This document shows, piece after piece, positions 9,077-18,990 of a stretch of DNA of 64,000 bases. The stretch is from Neorhizobium sp. SOG26. GTDB lineage: Bacteria; Pseudomonadota; Alphaproteobacteria; Rhizobiales; Rhizobiaceae. The position numbers and the translations under genes were made by a program. The stretch spans positions 2,108,001-2,172,000 of the forward strand of contig NZ_CP025512.1 of assembly GCF_003491345.1 (NCBI RefSeq), written 5' to 3'. The number at the start of each line of letters is the position of its first letter. The stretch's first letter is position 1. Under the pieces are notes generated by a model. It had not been told where the DNA came from and made no database searches. It was given only the letters and a program-made list of their open reading frames with translations.

Positions 9077-10429
9077 TCAGGCGGCAGCGCGCACGTTGGC
9101 GATCACGTTGACGAGGTTGTTGACGATACGCTCGACCTGGGCCCGGTCGTCACCTTCGGCCATGACGCGGATCAGCGGCTCGGTGCCCGATGGCCGGATC
9201 ACCAGGCGCCCCTTGGTGCCGAGTTCGGCTTCCGCATCGGCGATCGCCTGACGCACCACGGATTCCTCGAGCGGCTTGCCGCCGGCAAAACGGACATTCT
9301 TCAAAAGCTGCGGCACCGGCTCGAAGCGACGGCAGACTTCGCTGACCGGGCGACCGAGTCGCTTGACGCGCGCCAGGATCTGCAGCGCGGCCACCAGGCC
9401 ATCGCCGGTCGTGCCAAAATCGGACAGCACGATATGGCCGGACTGTTCGCCACCCACATTGAAATCATGGTTGCGCATGTGCTCGACGACATACCGGTCG
9501 CCGACCTTGGTACGGGCGAGGCCAAGCCCCCTGCCCTCAAGGAACCGCTCCAGTCCGAGGTTCGACATGACGGTCGCGACGATGCCGTTGCCGCGGAGCT
9601 TCTGCTCCTCGGCCCAGCTTTCGCCGATCACCGCCATCAACTGGTCGCCATCAACGATCTCGCCGGCTTCGTCGACGATGATGACGCGATCCGCATCGCC
9701 ATCAAGCGCAATGCCGATATCGGCGCGGACTTCATGCACCTTCTTCTGCAGGTTGGCCGGGCTTGTCGAGCCGCATTCGAGATTGATGTTCGTGCCGTTC
9801 GGTTCGTTGCCGATCGTCACGACTTCGGCGCCAAGTTCCCAGAGCGCCAGTGGGGCAACCTTGTAGGCGGCGCCATTGGCGCAGTCGATCGCGACGCGAA
9901 GACCCTGCAACGTAACGTCCCTTGGGAGGGTACGCTTGGCATGCTCGATGTAGCGATAAATGTCGCCTTCGACGCGTTTGGCGCGGCCGATATCGCTCGA
10001 CTTCGCAAGCTGCGCATGCAGATCGCTGTCGAGCAGGTCTTCGATGCGTGCTTCCAATTCGTCGGAAAGCTTGTAGCCATCGGGGCCGAACAGCTTGATG
10101 CCGTTGTCCTCGTAAGGGTTGTGCGATGCGGAGATCATCACGCCGACATCCGCCCGCAGCGAACGCGTCAGCATGGCAACGGCCGGTGTCGGGATCGGGC
10201 CGAGCAGGAAGACGTCCAGCCCCGCGGCGGTGAAGCCGGCAACCATGGCGTTCTCCAGCATGTAGCCGGAAAGGCGGGTATCCTTGCCGATCACCACGCG
10301 ATGACGATGATTGCCGTTGCGGAAGATGGTGCCGACGGCGATGCCGACGCGCATCGCGAGATCCGGCGTCATCGGGAAGATGTTCGACTGGCCGCGGATA
10401 CCGTCAGTGCCGAAATAACGACGTGTCAT
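9077..10429 (-). CDS. glmM: Phosphoglucosamine mutase
   Basis: Converts glucosamine-6-phosphate to glucosamine-1-phosphate for UDP-GlcNAc, feeding peptidoglycan and lipopolysaccharide. The product is 450 residues, the standard length. It begins [13 protein letters not shown]; the phosphorylated serine is Ser102 in [13 protein letters not shown], and the metal loop is DGDADR. GAAGGAG lies six bases before the ATG at 10429; the longer open frame upstream is rejected. The leader can fold into a tRNA-like shape. Usually it directly follows ftsH in relatives; here a 3-kb insert separates them. Confidence 0.97.
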   Translation of the reverse strand: MTRRYFGTDGIRGQSNIFPMTPDLAMRVGIAVGTIFRNGNHRHRVVIGKDTRLSGYMLENAMVAGFTAAGLDVFLLGPIPTPAVAMLTRSLRADVGVMISASHNPYEDNGIKLFGPDGYKLSDELEARIEDLLDSDLHAQLAKSSDIGRAKRVEGDIYRYIEHAKRTLPRDVTLQGLRVAIDCANGAAYKVAPLALWELGAEVVTIGNEPNGTNINLECGSTSPANLQKKVHEVRADIGIALDGDADRVIIVDEAGEIVDGDQLMAVIGESWAEEQKLRGNGIVATVMSNLGLERFLEGRGLGLARTKVGDRYVVEHMRNHDFNVGGEQSGHIVLSDFGTTGDGLVAALQILARVKRLGRPVSEVCRRFEPVPQLLKNVRFAGGKPLEESVVRQAIADAEAELGTKGRLVIRPSGTEPLIRVMAEGDDRAQVERIVNNLVNVIANVRAAA

Positions 10430-10787
10430 ATATGCTCCTTCGTCATCGCGCTCTCGTCGCGCGGCTTGGCGGGGATCGAACCCGCTGCAACTTGCAAGGC
10501 TGAAAAAGCAGCCATTGCCGCGGCTCATGCCATAGTTTGGAAGATCAGGCACATAAAATAACGCGAAAATTGCTTACATGTCGTTACTGGAGGGCTTCTT
10601 CAGCCATTACACAACCGGCCTCATCACGTTGAGGGTTGATCATCCGCGCCTTGCATCGTCCGATACCGTACCCAATGGAGAAACCAGGCATTATTGAGGT
10701 AGGATGGCTTGTCGTTGACGCCCATCCTATGAGCGCCGATGACCGAGCGTTCGCACGTGCTCCCGCCTGCTTGATGGACGAAGCAAC
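10430..10787. other. 358-bp intergenic region upstream of glmM
   Basis: Holds the tRNA-like glmM leader in its left part. In the rest (10523-10787) I see no supported gene; a plus-strand frame at 10636-10878 lacks a ribosome site and overlaps the better-supported gene at 10788. Confidence 0.5.
10460..10522 (-). promoter_or_regulatory. tRNA-like three-way-junction leader upstream of glmM
   Basis: On the minus strand: closing stem CGCGGC/GCCGCG (10517-10522 with 10460-10465), a hairpin GGCTG-CTTTTT-CAGCC, a spacer TTGCAAGTTGCA, and a perfect T-arm GCGGG-TTCGATC-CCCGC. It looks like a tRNA without a D-arm and without CCA, ending 30 nt before glmM. Confidence 0.4.
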
Positions 10788-11021
10788 ATGTTACCAAATT
10801 TTGCGCCTGATCCACGACAGGACGACCGGCAGCTATTGGATCCGATGCTGTCGCGTTACGCCGCCCGCTATTACCTGAGCGGGCCGGAAAAGGACGCGCT
10901 TGTGTCACAAACGCTTCTCATTCTTGCCAATGACCCTGATGCACTGGCCGACGGGCCGGTGGAAAAGGCGATCGCCGAGACGATGCACCGGGTCTACCTG
11001 ACGGGAACCCACCGCTCCTGA
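10788..11021 (+). CDS. Small protein resembling a sigma-factor region 2 fragment (77 aa)
   Basis: The middle (MLSRYAARYYLSGPEKDALVSQ and following helix) has the spacing of the helical region 2 / PhyR sigma-like domain of ECF sigma factors, but nothing like region 4 follows. Codon use is coding-like and the ribosome site is weak. The function is unknown. Its neighbours on the right carry EcfG-type promoters, so a link to the general stress response is possible but is inference from position and weak similarity. Confidence 0.5.
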   Translation: MLPNFAPDPRQDDRQLLDPMLSRYAARYYLSGPEKDALVSQTLLILANDPDALADGPVEKAIAETMHRVYLTGTHRS

Positions 11022-11043
11022 CATTCGCCACGACCGCAGTCGA

Positions 11044-11334
11044 TCAGCCTTTGCCCTCGTCGTCCGACGGTCCGAGGATTTCGGCCTCGGCCGTGGCACG
11101 CAGAAAAGCCTCCCGCGCCAGTTCCGGATCAAGCTGGGCCTTGGCAGCCGCACGGCAGTTGGTTTTCGCACTTCGGTAGTGACGGCCATCCTCGCGCGGC
11201 CAGTCGTGCAGGAGCTTGTCGAGCGCCTCGCCTGGCGTTTCGACCTTCTCCGGCGCCTGATTGGTGAACTTCACCGCGACGGTGCGCCATCGTACGGGGC
11301 GCTTTTTACCTTGATCTGCTTCTCTGGGCTGCAT
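11044..11334 (-). CDS. DUF982 domain protein
   Basis: 96 residues. A basic N-terminus leads into the DUF982 pattern: EALDKLLHDWPREDGRHYRSAKTNCRAA and then AREAFLRATAEAEIL. This family is expanded in rhizobia, small and soluble, and of unknown function. GGAG precedes the ATG at 11334. An EcfG-type promoter (GGAAC-N16-CGTT) lies 25-49 bp upstream on the same strand, which points to general-stress control. Confidence 0.85.
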   Translation of the reverse strand: MQPREADQGKKRPVRWRTVAVKFTNQAPEKVETPGEALDKLLHDWPREDGRHYRSAKTNCRAAAKAQLDPELAREAFLRATAEAEILGPSDDEGKG

Positions 11335-11358
11335 TGGCTTCTCCGTTGGAAGATACCC

Positions 11359-11383
11359 AACGCCTACCCCTCCCGGACGTTCC
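11359..11383 (-). promoter_or_regulatory. EcfG-type general stress promoter for the DUF982 gene
   Basis: On the minus strand: GGAAC (11383-11379), 16 bases, CGTT (11362-11359). This matches the alphaproteobacterial EcfG (RpoE2/SigT) consensus exactly, just before the ribosome site of the DUF982 gene. Confidence 0.75.
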
Positions 11384-11431
11384 GGAACCGGCCGATGTCG
11401 CGACCCCGGCGCATCAACCTCGTTGGGCCGC

Positions 11432-11456
11432 GGAACCTGAATGGAAGAAGCGGGTT
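11432..11456 (+). promoter_or_regulatory. Possible EcfG-type promoter (one mismatch)
   Basis: GGAAC, 16 bases, GGTT, 25 bp before the 62-aa gene start. The first base of the -10 CGTT differs. Confidence 0.45.
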
Positions 11457-11480
11457 CTGACCTCTTCCAAGGAGGGCATG

Positions 11481-11669
11481 ATGAGCTTCAGGATCGAACG
11501 GAGTGACGGCAGCGAAACCAAGGTGCGGACAGCGTCGAAGGCCGTGGACGTCGTCAAACAGGAGCTTCGCCGTGAGCCGCTGGTCACGCTGAAGCTCGAG
11601 CCGGAAACCAGCTCGCCAGCCGAGGTGACCGCCTCGCAGGCGGAGATCGAGAGCCGCCAGCGCCACTGA
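11481..11669 (+). CDS. Small hypothetical protein (62 aa)
   Basis: Begins MSFRIERSDGSETKVRT, predicted to form a short beta-alpha-beta fold with a charged tail. AAGGAGG at 11469-11475 is five bases before the ATG at 11481; another ATG three bases earlier is too close to it. I do not recognise the family. It lies 38 bp before the DUF6894 gene and probably shares its transcript. The near-consensus EcfG promoter upstream suggests stress induction. Confidence 0.65.
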   Translation: MSFRIERSDGSETKVRTASKAVDVVKQELRREPLVTLKLEPETSSPAEVTASQAEIESRQRH

Positions 11670-11707
11670 ACGACATTGCACTTCCTTCGTGTTTTCCAGG
11701 ATGGACC

Positions 11708-11944
11708 ATGACCCGATTTTATTTCGACGTCCGCAGAAACGGCCGACTTGAAGAGGACAAGGAGGGCGAAGAGCTTCCATCCAAGGAAGCCGCGATAGAA
11801 GAGGCGATGGCCGCCGCGCGCGAGCTTGTTGCAGACAAGGTGCGGACCGGCGACGTGGTGGATGGCGACGCCTTCGAGATTCGTGACGAGCATGGCGAGG
11901 TGGTGCACATACTGCCGTTTCGATCTGTCCTGCGCCTCGATTGA
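11708..11944 (+). CDS. DUF6894 family protein
   Basis: 78 residues with the family pattern: an N-terminal beta-strand MTRFYFDVRRNG, the acidic motif DKEGEELPSKEAAIEEAM, and a C-terminal strand VVHILPFRSVLRL. These proteins are numerous in rhizobia and methylobacteria and have no known activity. Second gene of a likely two-gene stress operon. Confidence 0.85.
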   Translation: MTRFYFDVRRNGRLEEDKEGEELPSKEAAIEEAMAAARELVADKVRTGDVVDGDAFEIRDEHGEVVHILPFRSVLRLD

Positions 11945-11971
11945 CAGATCGGATTCATACGCCACAGGATT

Positions 11972-11984
11972 GCAAACGGTTTGC
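11972..11984. promoter_or_regulatory. 6-1-6 palindrome upstream of the Crp/Fnr gene
   Basis: GCAAAC-G-GTTTGC, about 105 bp before the regulator start. Neither a classic CRP nor an FNR box; a possible operator. Confidence 0.3.
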
Positions 11985-12087
11985 CGGACACCCGGAATGT
12001 GATATGTTCCAGTTTATCGTCTGCACGTCTTAAGGGCGCAGGCGGCTGAGAGATCGTTTCTCTTGCCCCAATGCAGGAGGAGCGTGG

Positions 12088-12786
12088 ATGTCCCGCCCTC
12101 ACTTTCAAAACAAGCTGCTTGCTCTTGTTCCCCCGGCGGAACTGGAGCTCCTGTATCCTTTGCTCGAACCCATCGACCTTCCGAAAGGCTTCGCCATTGC
12201 AACGGCCGGCGAACCGATCCAGTACGTCTATTTCCTGGAGCAGGGGCTGGGCTCGATCGTTTCGGTCTCGCGGCAGGGGCAGAAGGCCGAGGCCGGCATG
12301 TTCGGCTATGAAGGTTTTGCACCCACCCCACCGGCGGTGCGCTCCACCATGAGCTTCCATGACGCGAGCCTGCAGGCTGAAGGATACGGCTATCGCATCA
12401 CGATCGAAGCACTGTGGGCAGCAATGGATAGATGCCCGGAATTTTCCAGACTCCTTGCCCGCTCATCCCAGAACCTGGCAACCCAGGTGTCCTACACCGC
12501 GCTGTCGAACGCCGTGCACCAGGTGAACGAACGGTTGGCACGCTGGCTGCTGATGTCGCACGACAGGCTGCGCCAGGACGAGTTCCTGATCACCCATGAC
12601 TACATGGCGCTGATCCTTGCCGTACGACGCCCAAGCGTGACGACGGCATTGCATGTGCTGGAAGAGCGGCGCTTCATCCGCGCCGAGCGCGGCTGCGTGA
12701 CGATCCGCAACCGCTCCGCCATGGAACACTACGCGCAGGATGCCTATGGTCTGCCTGAGGAAGAATACCGCCACCTGTTTCCGTGA
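12088..12786 (+). CDS. Crp/Fnr family transcriptional regulator
   Basis: 232 residues. An N-terminal cyclic-nucleotide-binding-like beta-roll (about residues 10-120) is joined by a long dimer helix to a C-terminal winged helix (about 150-215) with the recognition segment LAVRRPSVTTALHVLEE. There are no N-terminal cysteines for an Fe-S cluster and no PRAL-type cAMP pocket motif, so the effector is unknown. AGGAGG precedes the ATG. It converges on a paralogue at 12793-13500, with similar C-termini (QDAYGLPEEEYR against RDAYGAPEAEYR). Confidence 0.9.
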   Translation: MSRPHFQNKLLALVPPAELELLYPLLEPIDLPKGFAIATAGEPIQYVYFLEQGLGSIVSVSRQGQKAEAGMFGYEGFAPTPPAVRSTMSFHDASLQAEGYGYRITIEALWAAMDRCPEFSRLLARSSQNLATQVSYTALSNAVHQVNERLARWLLMSHDRLRQDEFLITHDYMALILAVRRPSVTTALHVLEERRFIRAERGCVTIRNRSAMEHYAQDAYGLPEEEYRHLFP

Positions 12787-12792
12787 AGCGCG

Positions 12793-13500
12793 TCAGGAGC
12801 GCGGCCAGTCTGGCGAGATGACCCGTCGGTATTCTGCTTCCGGCGCGCCATAGGCATCGCGCGCGAACGCCTCGAGCTTGGAACGATCACGGATCTTGAT
12901 CAGCGCCCGTTCGGTGCTTATGGCGCGTTCGCCTTCGAGAACATGCAGGGCATCCGTGACGCTGGGACGGCGCACGCCGAGCATCAGGCCAAGGAAATCA
13001 TGGGTCAGCGGCAGTTCGGGCCCCAGCCTGTCCTGCGACATCAGCAGCCAGCGCGCCAGGCGCTGCTCGATCTTGTAGCGTCCATCGGCAAGCGTCGTAG
13101 CCGCGACCTGAATCATGAAGACATGCGTGAAGCGCAGCAGCAGTGATGACAGCGTCTCGCTCTCCCGCATGGCGCGCCTCAGGTCTGCGGCGGGGAAACG
13201 AAGGGCCGTGGTGCCGGCTTGCATGAAGCTGCGGTGCGGCGTGCGATCGACCCCGAGCACCGCGAAGTTCGCTGAGAAACCTTCGTGGCCAATGCAGCCC
13301 ACCTCGATCTGGTGGCCGTCACGGTTGATGGCAATCTCCGACGACATCCCGCCGTTGAAGAAATGGACGTATTCGACCGGTTGAAGCGGTTCGTAGAGCA
13401 CCTGGCCCTGCTTGAGCTCCACCTCTTGTGCCAGCGGCTCCAGAAGCGCCTGGTCGTCGGGCGAAAGCTGGGTGAGCAGGTGGTTGTTGGTGGTGAGCAT
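12793..13500 (-). CDS. Crp/Fnr family transcriptional regulator (paralogue)
   Basis: 235 residues from the ATG at 13500, which has AGGAG upstream; the frame stays open to 13659 but the extra 53 residues are not family-like. A beta-roll effector domain with FNGGMSSEIAINRDGHQIEVGCIGHEGFSAN is followed by the dimer helix and winged helix LGVRRPSVTDALHVLEG. It lacks Fe-S cysteines. It converges head-to-head with the paralogue on the left, only six bases apart, suggesting an old inverted duplication. Confidence 0.9.
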   Translation of the reverse strand: MLTTNNHLLTQLSPDDQALLEPLAQEVELKQGQVLYEPLQPVEYVHFFNGGMSSEIAINRDGHQIEVGCIGHEGFSANFAVLGVDRTPHRSFMQAGTTALRFPAADLRRAMRESETLSSLLLRFTHVFMIQVAATTLADGRYKIEQRLARWLLMSQDRLGPELPLTHDFLGLMLGVRRPSVTDALHVLEGERAISTERALIKIRDRSKLEAFARDAYGAPEAEYRRVISPDWPRS

Positions 13501-13614
13501 CGAACTCCTCGCGAATGAAGCTTGCGAGTGCGCATATATGGCAGGCGTTTGTGATGTCATGCCCCCTGCTGCGGGCAACTTGCAGCGAAAGTCGGCTGCC
13601 CCGATCACGCAACG

Positions 13615-13651
13615 AAAAAGGCCACCCGCGGCTGGCGAGGGTGGCCTTTTT
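13615..13651. terminator. Strong terminator after ftsH
   Basis: 13-bp arms AAAAAGGCCACCC / GGGTGGCCTTTTT with an 11-nt loop, U-run on both strands; 24 bp past the ftsH stop. Confidence 0.88.
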
Positions 13652-13674
13652 TTATTCAAGCGTTCCGCAGAGAC

Positions 13675-15609
<1,935 letters not shown>

Positions 15610-15712
15610 TGAACTCCCCGGACTGCGACGGCCCGCTTTTAGAGCGGCCGCCTTGCTTGCCGCATAACATAGGGTTGCGGCAAGGCCTTGCCAAGGCAAA
15701 GGGGAGCCGGGC

Positions 15713-17041
15713 CTAGCTTTTCCGCCGAGAATCCTTAACCGGAAGCGGGGTAAATTCCTCGTGTCCGATCAACTGCGCTATCCGGTTTGCAAGGTTAAGC
15801 TCAAACTGAGGCAAAAAACGGTCGAACGGCGCGAGGATGGGTTCCACCACAACCGCGCCCGCCCCTGACCTTTGGGCTGATCCCGGTGCGAAACCGACGA
15901 ACGGCAGCGCGCACGCCGCACGCATGGCAATCGCTGGCGGCGCCTCCGGGAACAGCGCAAGCGCCTCGTCTCGGTCAGGCGCCGTCGGGCCGACAATGAC
16001 CTCCTGATCCGTTCCATTGATGATCCGGAACCGGCCGTCCCAAACGGCGGTCTCGCCGGCGCCCACGTGCAGCGACAGCATGCCGCGGTTTTCGCGCATC
16101 ATGAACAGGCCATCGCGGCGTCGGTCGAAAATTACTCGTCCTGCGGTAATGCGGCCCGCAGCCCCACCCTGGATGAAGGCGAGTACCCGCGCCATGCTAT
16201 CGCTGCCGAGAAGATGCGTCCGTCCGCCAAGCACGGCGCCAAGGGTTGCCAGCGCGTGCCGCAGGACCGGCAGTTCCTCCGTCAGCCCCCCGTGCGAGAC
16301 CTGCGCCAGCACGCTGTGCCCGATCGACACATGCGCCTCGATGAGGTCGGCAGCCCGGTCGGCGAGATCCTTGCGGCGTGCCGCGGCCTCGCTGTCGACG
16401 GGTGCATCGGGACCCGCCAGCCGCACCCTCACCCGCTCGTAGCGGGCGTTGAGATTGCTCGGATCGTCAATCCACCCCTCGCCGTGGCGTTCCAGAAAGG
16501 CGCGGATATCGGCACGGGTGGTGGACAGCAACGGCCGCATCAGCCAATGGCGCCGCTCCAGCAGCACCCCACCGGACATTCCGGCAAGCCCCCGCCTCGC
16601 TTCGCCATCACCACGGCGGGCGCGCATGGAAACCGTCTCCGCCTGGTCATCGAGCGTATGGCCGCTGACGATGACATTCGCGTGACTATCGCGAGCAATG
16701 TCAGAAAGCAGGCGGTAACGGGCGTCGCGTGCCGCCGCCGAGATGCCACTCGACGGTTTCTCGCCCTCCCAACGACGGATGACATGCGGCACGGCAAGCC
16801 GTTCGCAGAGTGCCCTGACGGCCAAAGCCTCCTCGGTCGATTCCGGGCGGAGCCCGTGGTCGATGGTAGCGGCGGAGATCGAGAATTTCGAGCGATCGGC
16901 GAGCTTCGCCAGCGCCAGCAGCAGGCCGGTGGAATCGCTGCCGCCGGAAATTGCTACAAGGAGATGCGCTGGTGTTTCCAACCCGTCGAGGAAGACGCGA
17001 ACCGCGTCTTCCGGCGACAGGCGGTTGGCCTCAGGCGCCAT
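15713..17041 (-). CDS. tilS: tRNA(Ile)-lysidine synthetase
   Basis: Modifies C34 of the CAT-anticodon tRNA-Ile to lysidine using ATP and lysine, so that it reads AUA. The product is 442 residues. The PP-loop SGGSDS is at residues 32-37, and the [10 protein letters not shown] motif follows in the N-terminal ATP pyrophosphatase domain. The C-terminal half is the variable substrate-binding part. It starts 20 bp after the cpoB stop and precedes ftsH by 103 bp; the same order is usual in rhizobia. Confidence 0.95.
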   Translation of the reverse strand: MAPEANRLSPEDAVRVFLDGLETPAHLLVAISGGSDSTGLLLALAKLADRSKFSISAATIDHGLRPESTEEALAVRALCERLAVPHVIRRWEGEKPSSGISAAARDARYRLLSDIARDSHANVIVSGHTLDDQAETVSMRARRGDGEARRGLAGMSGGVLLERRHWLMRPLLSTTRADIRAFLERHGEGWIDDPSNLNARYERVRVRLAGPDAPVDSEAAARRKDLADRAADLIEAHVSIGHSVLAQVSHGGLTEELPVLRHALATLGAVLGGRTHLLGSDSMARVLAFIQGGAAGRITAGRVIFDRRRDGLFMMRENRGMLSLHVGAGETAVWDGRFRIINGTDQEVIVGPTAPDRDEALALFPEAPPAIAMRAACALPFVGFAPGSAQRSGAGAVVVEPILAPFDRFLPQFELNLANRIAQLIGHEEFTPLPVKDSRRKS

Positions 17042-17061
17042 GGGATCGCAGCCGTTCTGCC

Positions 17062-18075
17062 TCAGCAGGACAGCCGCTTCTGTTCCGTGCCGACCTTGGC
17101 CAGCACTGCCCTGGGCGCGGACGGGTAACGCTTCGGCACCTCGCGCAGCGTGGCGCAGGCGGTTTCCGTGTTGTCGAGTGCGGCCAGCGACATGCCAAGC
17201 TTCAGCAGCATCTCCGGCGCCTTGGCAGACTTGCCATAGGTCTGGTGGGCGTTGAGGAAGGTCTTGGCCGCCTCGTTATACTTGCCCTGCGAATACTGCG
17301 CTTCGCCGAGCCAGAAATTGGCGTCGGCAATCTTGGCACCCTTCGGATAGGCGGAGAGGTAGCTGTTGAATTCCTTCTCCGCGAGCGCGTAGTCACCCGT
17401 CAGGACGTGGTTGTAAGCCGCCTGATAGGTGTCATTTTCGCTGCCGAGCGAGGCCGTTTGCTGCGGGTCGGTTCTTGACGGTGCGGAAGGCTTGGCGGGC
17501 AGCGGCGGGCCAACATCGACGCCCGGCAGGCCGGCTGCATTGTTGGCGCTGCTGTTGCGCGAGGCACCGCGCGGATTGCCGTTCTGGTCAAGCTCGATTG
17601 AGCCAAGCGTTGTCGGGGGTGGCGCCGTCGGCGTGACTGACGGTGCATCGGGTGAACCGATGATGCGCGCGACGTCATCACCTGCCGTCTCTTCATCAGG
17701 GGCGGACGAGGAGGATGAGGGGCGATTGGCCGCCACGGCTGGTTGCCCAGCCGTGTCGCCCAGATCGCTTCTCTTCTTCTTTTCCAGATCCTGGAAGCGG
17801 AATTCGTTATCTTCCTGCGTCTTGCGCATCTGCTCCTGCATCTGCAGAAGCTGGAAGCTCATTTCCTCGATCCGACCGTTCAACTGACGGATCTCTTCCT
17901 GGAGCTGCTGGATACGAACGGGGTCGCTTGCCTGTGCCAGAACCACCGGCCTTTCGGTCGAAGGTTGCGGTACAGCCGTTTGATTTCCCTGGAAGAGTTT
18001 TGGCAGCGAGAATGCCCCTGCGGGTACGCTCGTCGCCATCAGCCCCAGCATCGCTGCCAAGACAATTTTCTTCAT
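17062..18075 (-). CDS. cpoB: Tol-Pal system protein CpoB/YbgF
   Basis: Periplasmic protein that in model bacteria coordinates Tol energy with peptidoglycan synthesis during constriction. The product is 337 residues: signal peptide (residues 1-23), an N-terminal coiled coil (about 60-105, QQLQEEIRQLNGRIEEM onward) for trimerisation, a Ser/Pro-rich linker, and C-terminal TPR repeats from about 220. The start at 18075 is chosen because it gives a clean MKKIVLAAMLG signal peptide; the frame extends further upstream. It lies between pal and tilS. Confidence 0.93.
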   Translation of the reverse strand: MKKIVLAAMLGLMATSVPAGAFSLPKLFQGNQTAVPQPSTERPVVLAQASDPVRIQQLQEEIRQLNGRIEEMSFQLLQMQEQMRKTQEDNEFRFQDLEKKKRSDLGDTAGQPAVAANRPSSSSSAPDEETAGDDVARIIGSPDAPSVTPTAPPPTTLGSIELDQNGNPRGASRNSSANNAAGLPGVDVGPPLPAKPSAPSRTDPQQTASLGSENDTYQAAYNHVLTGDYALAEKEFNSYLSAYPKGAKIADANFWLGEAQYSQGKYNEAAKTFLNAHQTYGKSAKAPEMLLKLGMSLAALDNTETACATLREVPKRYPSAPRAVLAKVGTEQKRLSC

Positions 18076-18202
18076 GAGTGTCCGTCCTGCTTGTTCGTCC
18101 ACGCCTGATTTGGCGCGAAAGGAGACTTTTCCAACTGCCGCCAAAAAGCAACTAAATCGCGATCAAAAATCCCGGAAATCAGGGCCAAACTATGGAAAAA
18201 GC

Positions 18203-18231
18203 AAAAAGGCGGCCCGAGGGACCGCCTTTTT
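18203..18231 (-). terminator. Terminator between pal and cpoB
   Basis: 13-bp stem (AAAAAGGCGGUCC / GGGCCGCCUUUUU on the minus RNA, one G-U pair) with a tight 3-nt loop and terminal U-run, 32 bp after pal. cpoB therefore probably has its own promoter. Confidence 0.82.
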
Positions 18232-18262
18232 GAGGTTCCGGTAATCCGTGGCTTTCGCCAGA

Positions 18263-18802
18263 TTACATGCCGGCGCCGCCAAGCACCGTGACGGCGCGAC
18301 GGTTCTGCGACCAGCAGGAGATGTCGTCGCAAACAGCGACCGGACGTTCCTTGCCGTAGGAGATCGTCTTGATGCGGTTGGCCGGAACGCCACGCGATGC
18401 GAGGTATTCGCGGGTCGCAGCCGCACGACGTGCACCGAGCGCCAGGTTGTATTCGCGCGTGCCGCGTTCGTCAGCATGGCCTTCGACCGTGATCGCGTAG
18501 TTCGGGTAGCGCTGCAGCCACTGGGCCTGACGGTCAAGCGTCTGCTGGGCGTCGGCGCGAATCGAGGTCGAGTCGGTGTCGAAGAAGATGCGGTCGCCGA
18601 CGTTGACGGTGAAGTCCTGGCTCGAGCCCGGCGTCGCAGCACCAGCGCCGGCGCCGTTCAGGCCCAGCTCGTTGGCGTTGTTCGGCAGGTTCTTCTTGTT
18701 GGCGCAGCCAGCAAGTGCGAGCGCCAGCGTCAGTGCAATCACGGCCGGATTGCGAGCGATGGTCTGCATGCGGCTCATTGCCGGGGTATCGGTGCGGCTC
18801 AT
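18263..18802 (-). CDS. pal: Peptidoglycan-associated lipoprotein Pal
   Basis: Outer-membrane lipoprotein that binds peptidoglycan and is moved by Tol during division. The product is 179 residues from the ATG at 18802 with AGGAGA upstream. The lipobox is LALAGC, and an OmpA-like domain occupies the C-terminal 110 residues with the FDTDSTSI start, VEGHADERGTREYN and the NRRAV end. Asp and Arg residues for diaminopimelate binding are in the expected places. An inverted repeat of two TTAACC half-sites lies upstream. Confidence 0.97.
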   Translation of the reverse strand: MSRTDTPAMSRMQTIARNPAVIALTLALALAGCANKKNLPNNANELGLNGAGAGAATPGSSQDFTVNVGDRIFFDTDSTSIRADAQQTLDRQAQWLQRYPNYAITVEGHADERGTREYNLALGARRAAATREYLASRGVPANRIKTISYGKERPVAVCDDISCWSQNRRAVTVLGGAGM

Positions 18803-18875
18803 AGCCGGTCTCTCCTTGATCACTTATTCCAGGTTTGCCAGAATTCTACGGTTTCCAGACTCTAACCGGGCTCGG

Positions 18876-18903
18876 TTAACCATGATGCAACGCACATGGT
18901 TAA
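18876..18903. promoter_or_regulatory. Inverted repeat with CtrA-like half-sites upstream of pal
   Basis: TTAACCATG and CATGGTTAA, 9-bp perfect arms separated by 10 bases, 74-101 bp upstream of the pal start. Each arm holds a CtrA half-site but the spacing differs from TTAA-N7-TTAA. Confidence 0.4.
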
Positions 18904-18955
18904 TAAAATCTTCCCACGCGTCATTTTGCGCGGTTTCTCAACACATTAAGGCGAC

Positions 18956-18979
18956 AAAGGGGCGGAAAACCGCCCCTTT
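18956..18979 (-). terminator. Terminator after tolB
   Basis: 10-bp perfect arms AAAGGGGCGG/CCGCCCCTTT with a 4-nt loop, 12 bp after the tolB stop; a short U-run on the minus strand. Confidence 0.7.
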
Positions 18980-18990
18980 TAAGGTCAATC

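Noticed and set aside
10636..10878. 80-codon frame overlapping the 77-aa gene
   Set aside because: Codon use is less coding-like, and it overlaps a better frame with a sigma-like pattern.
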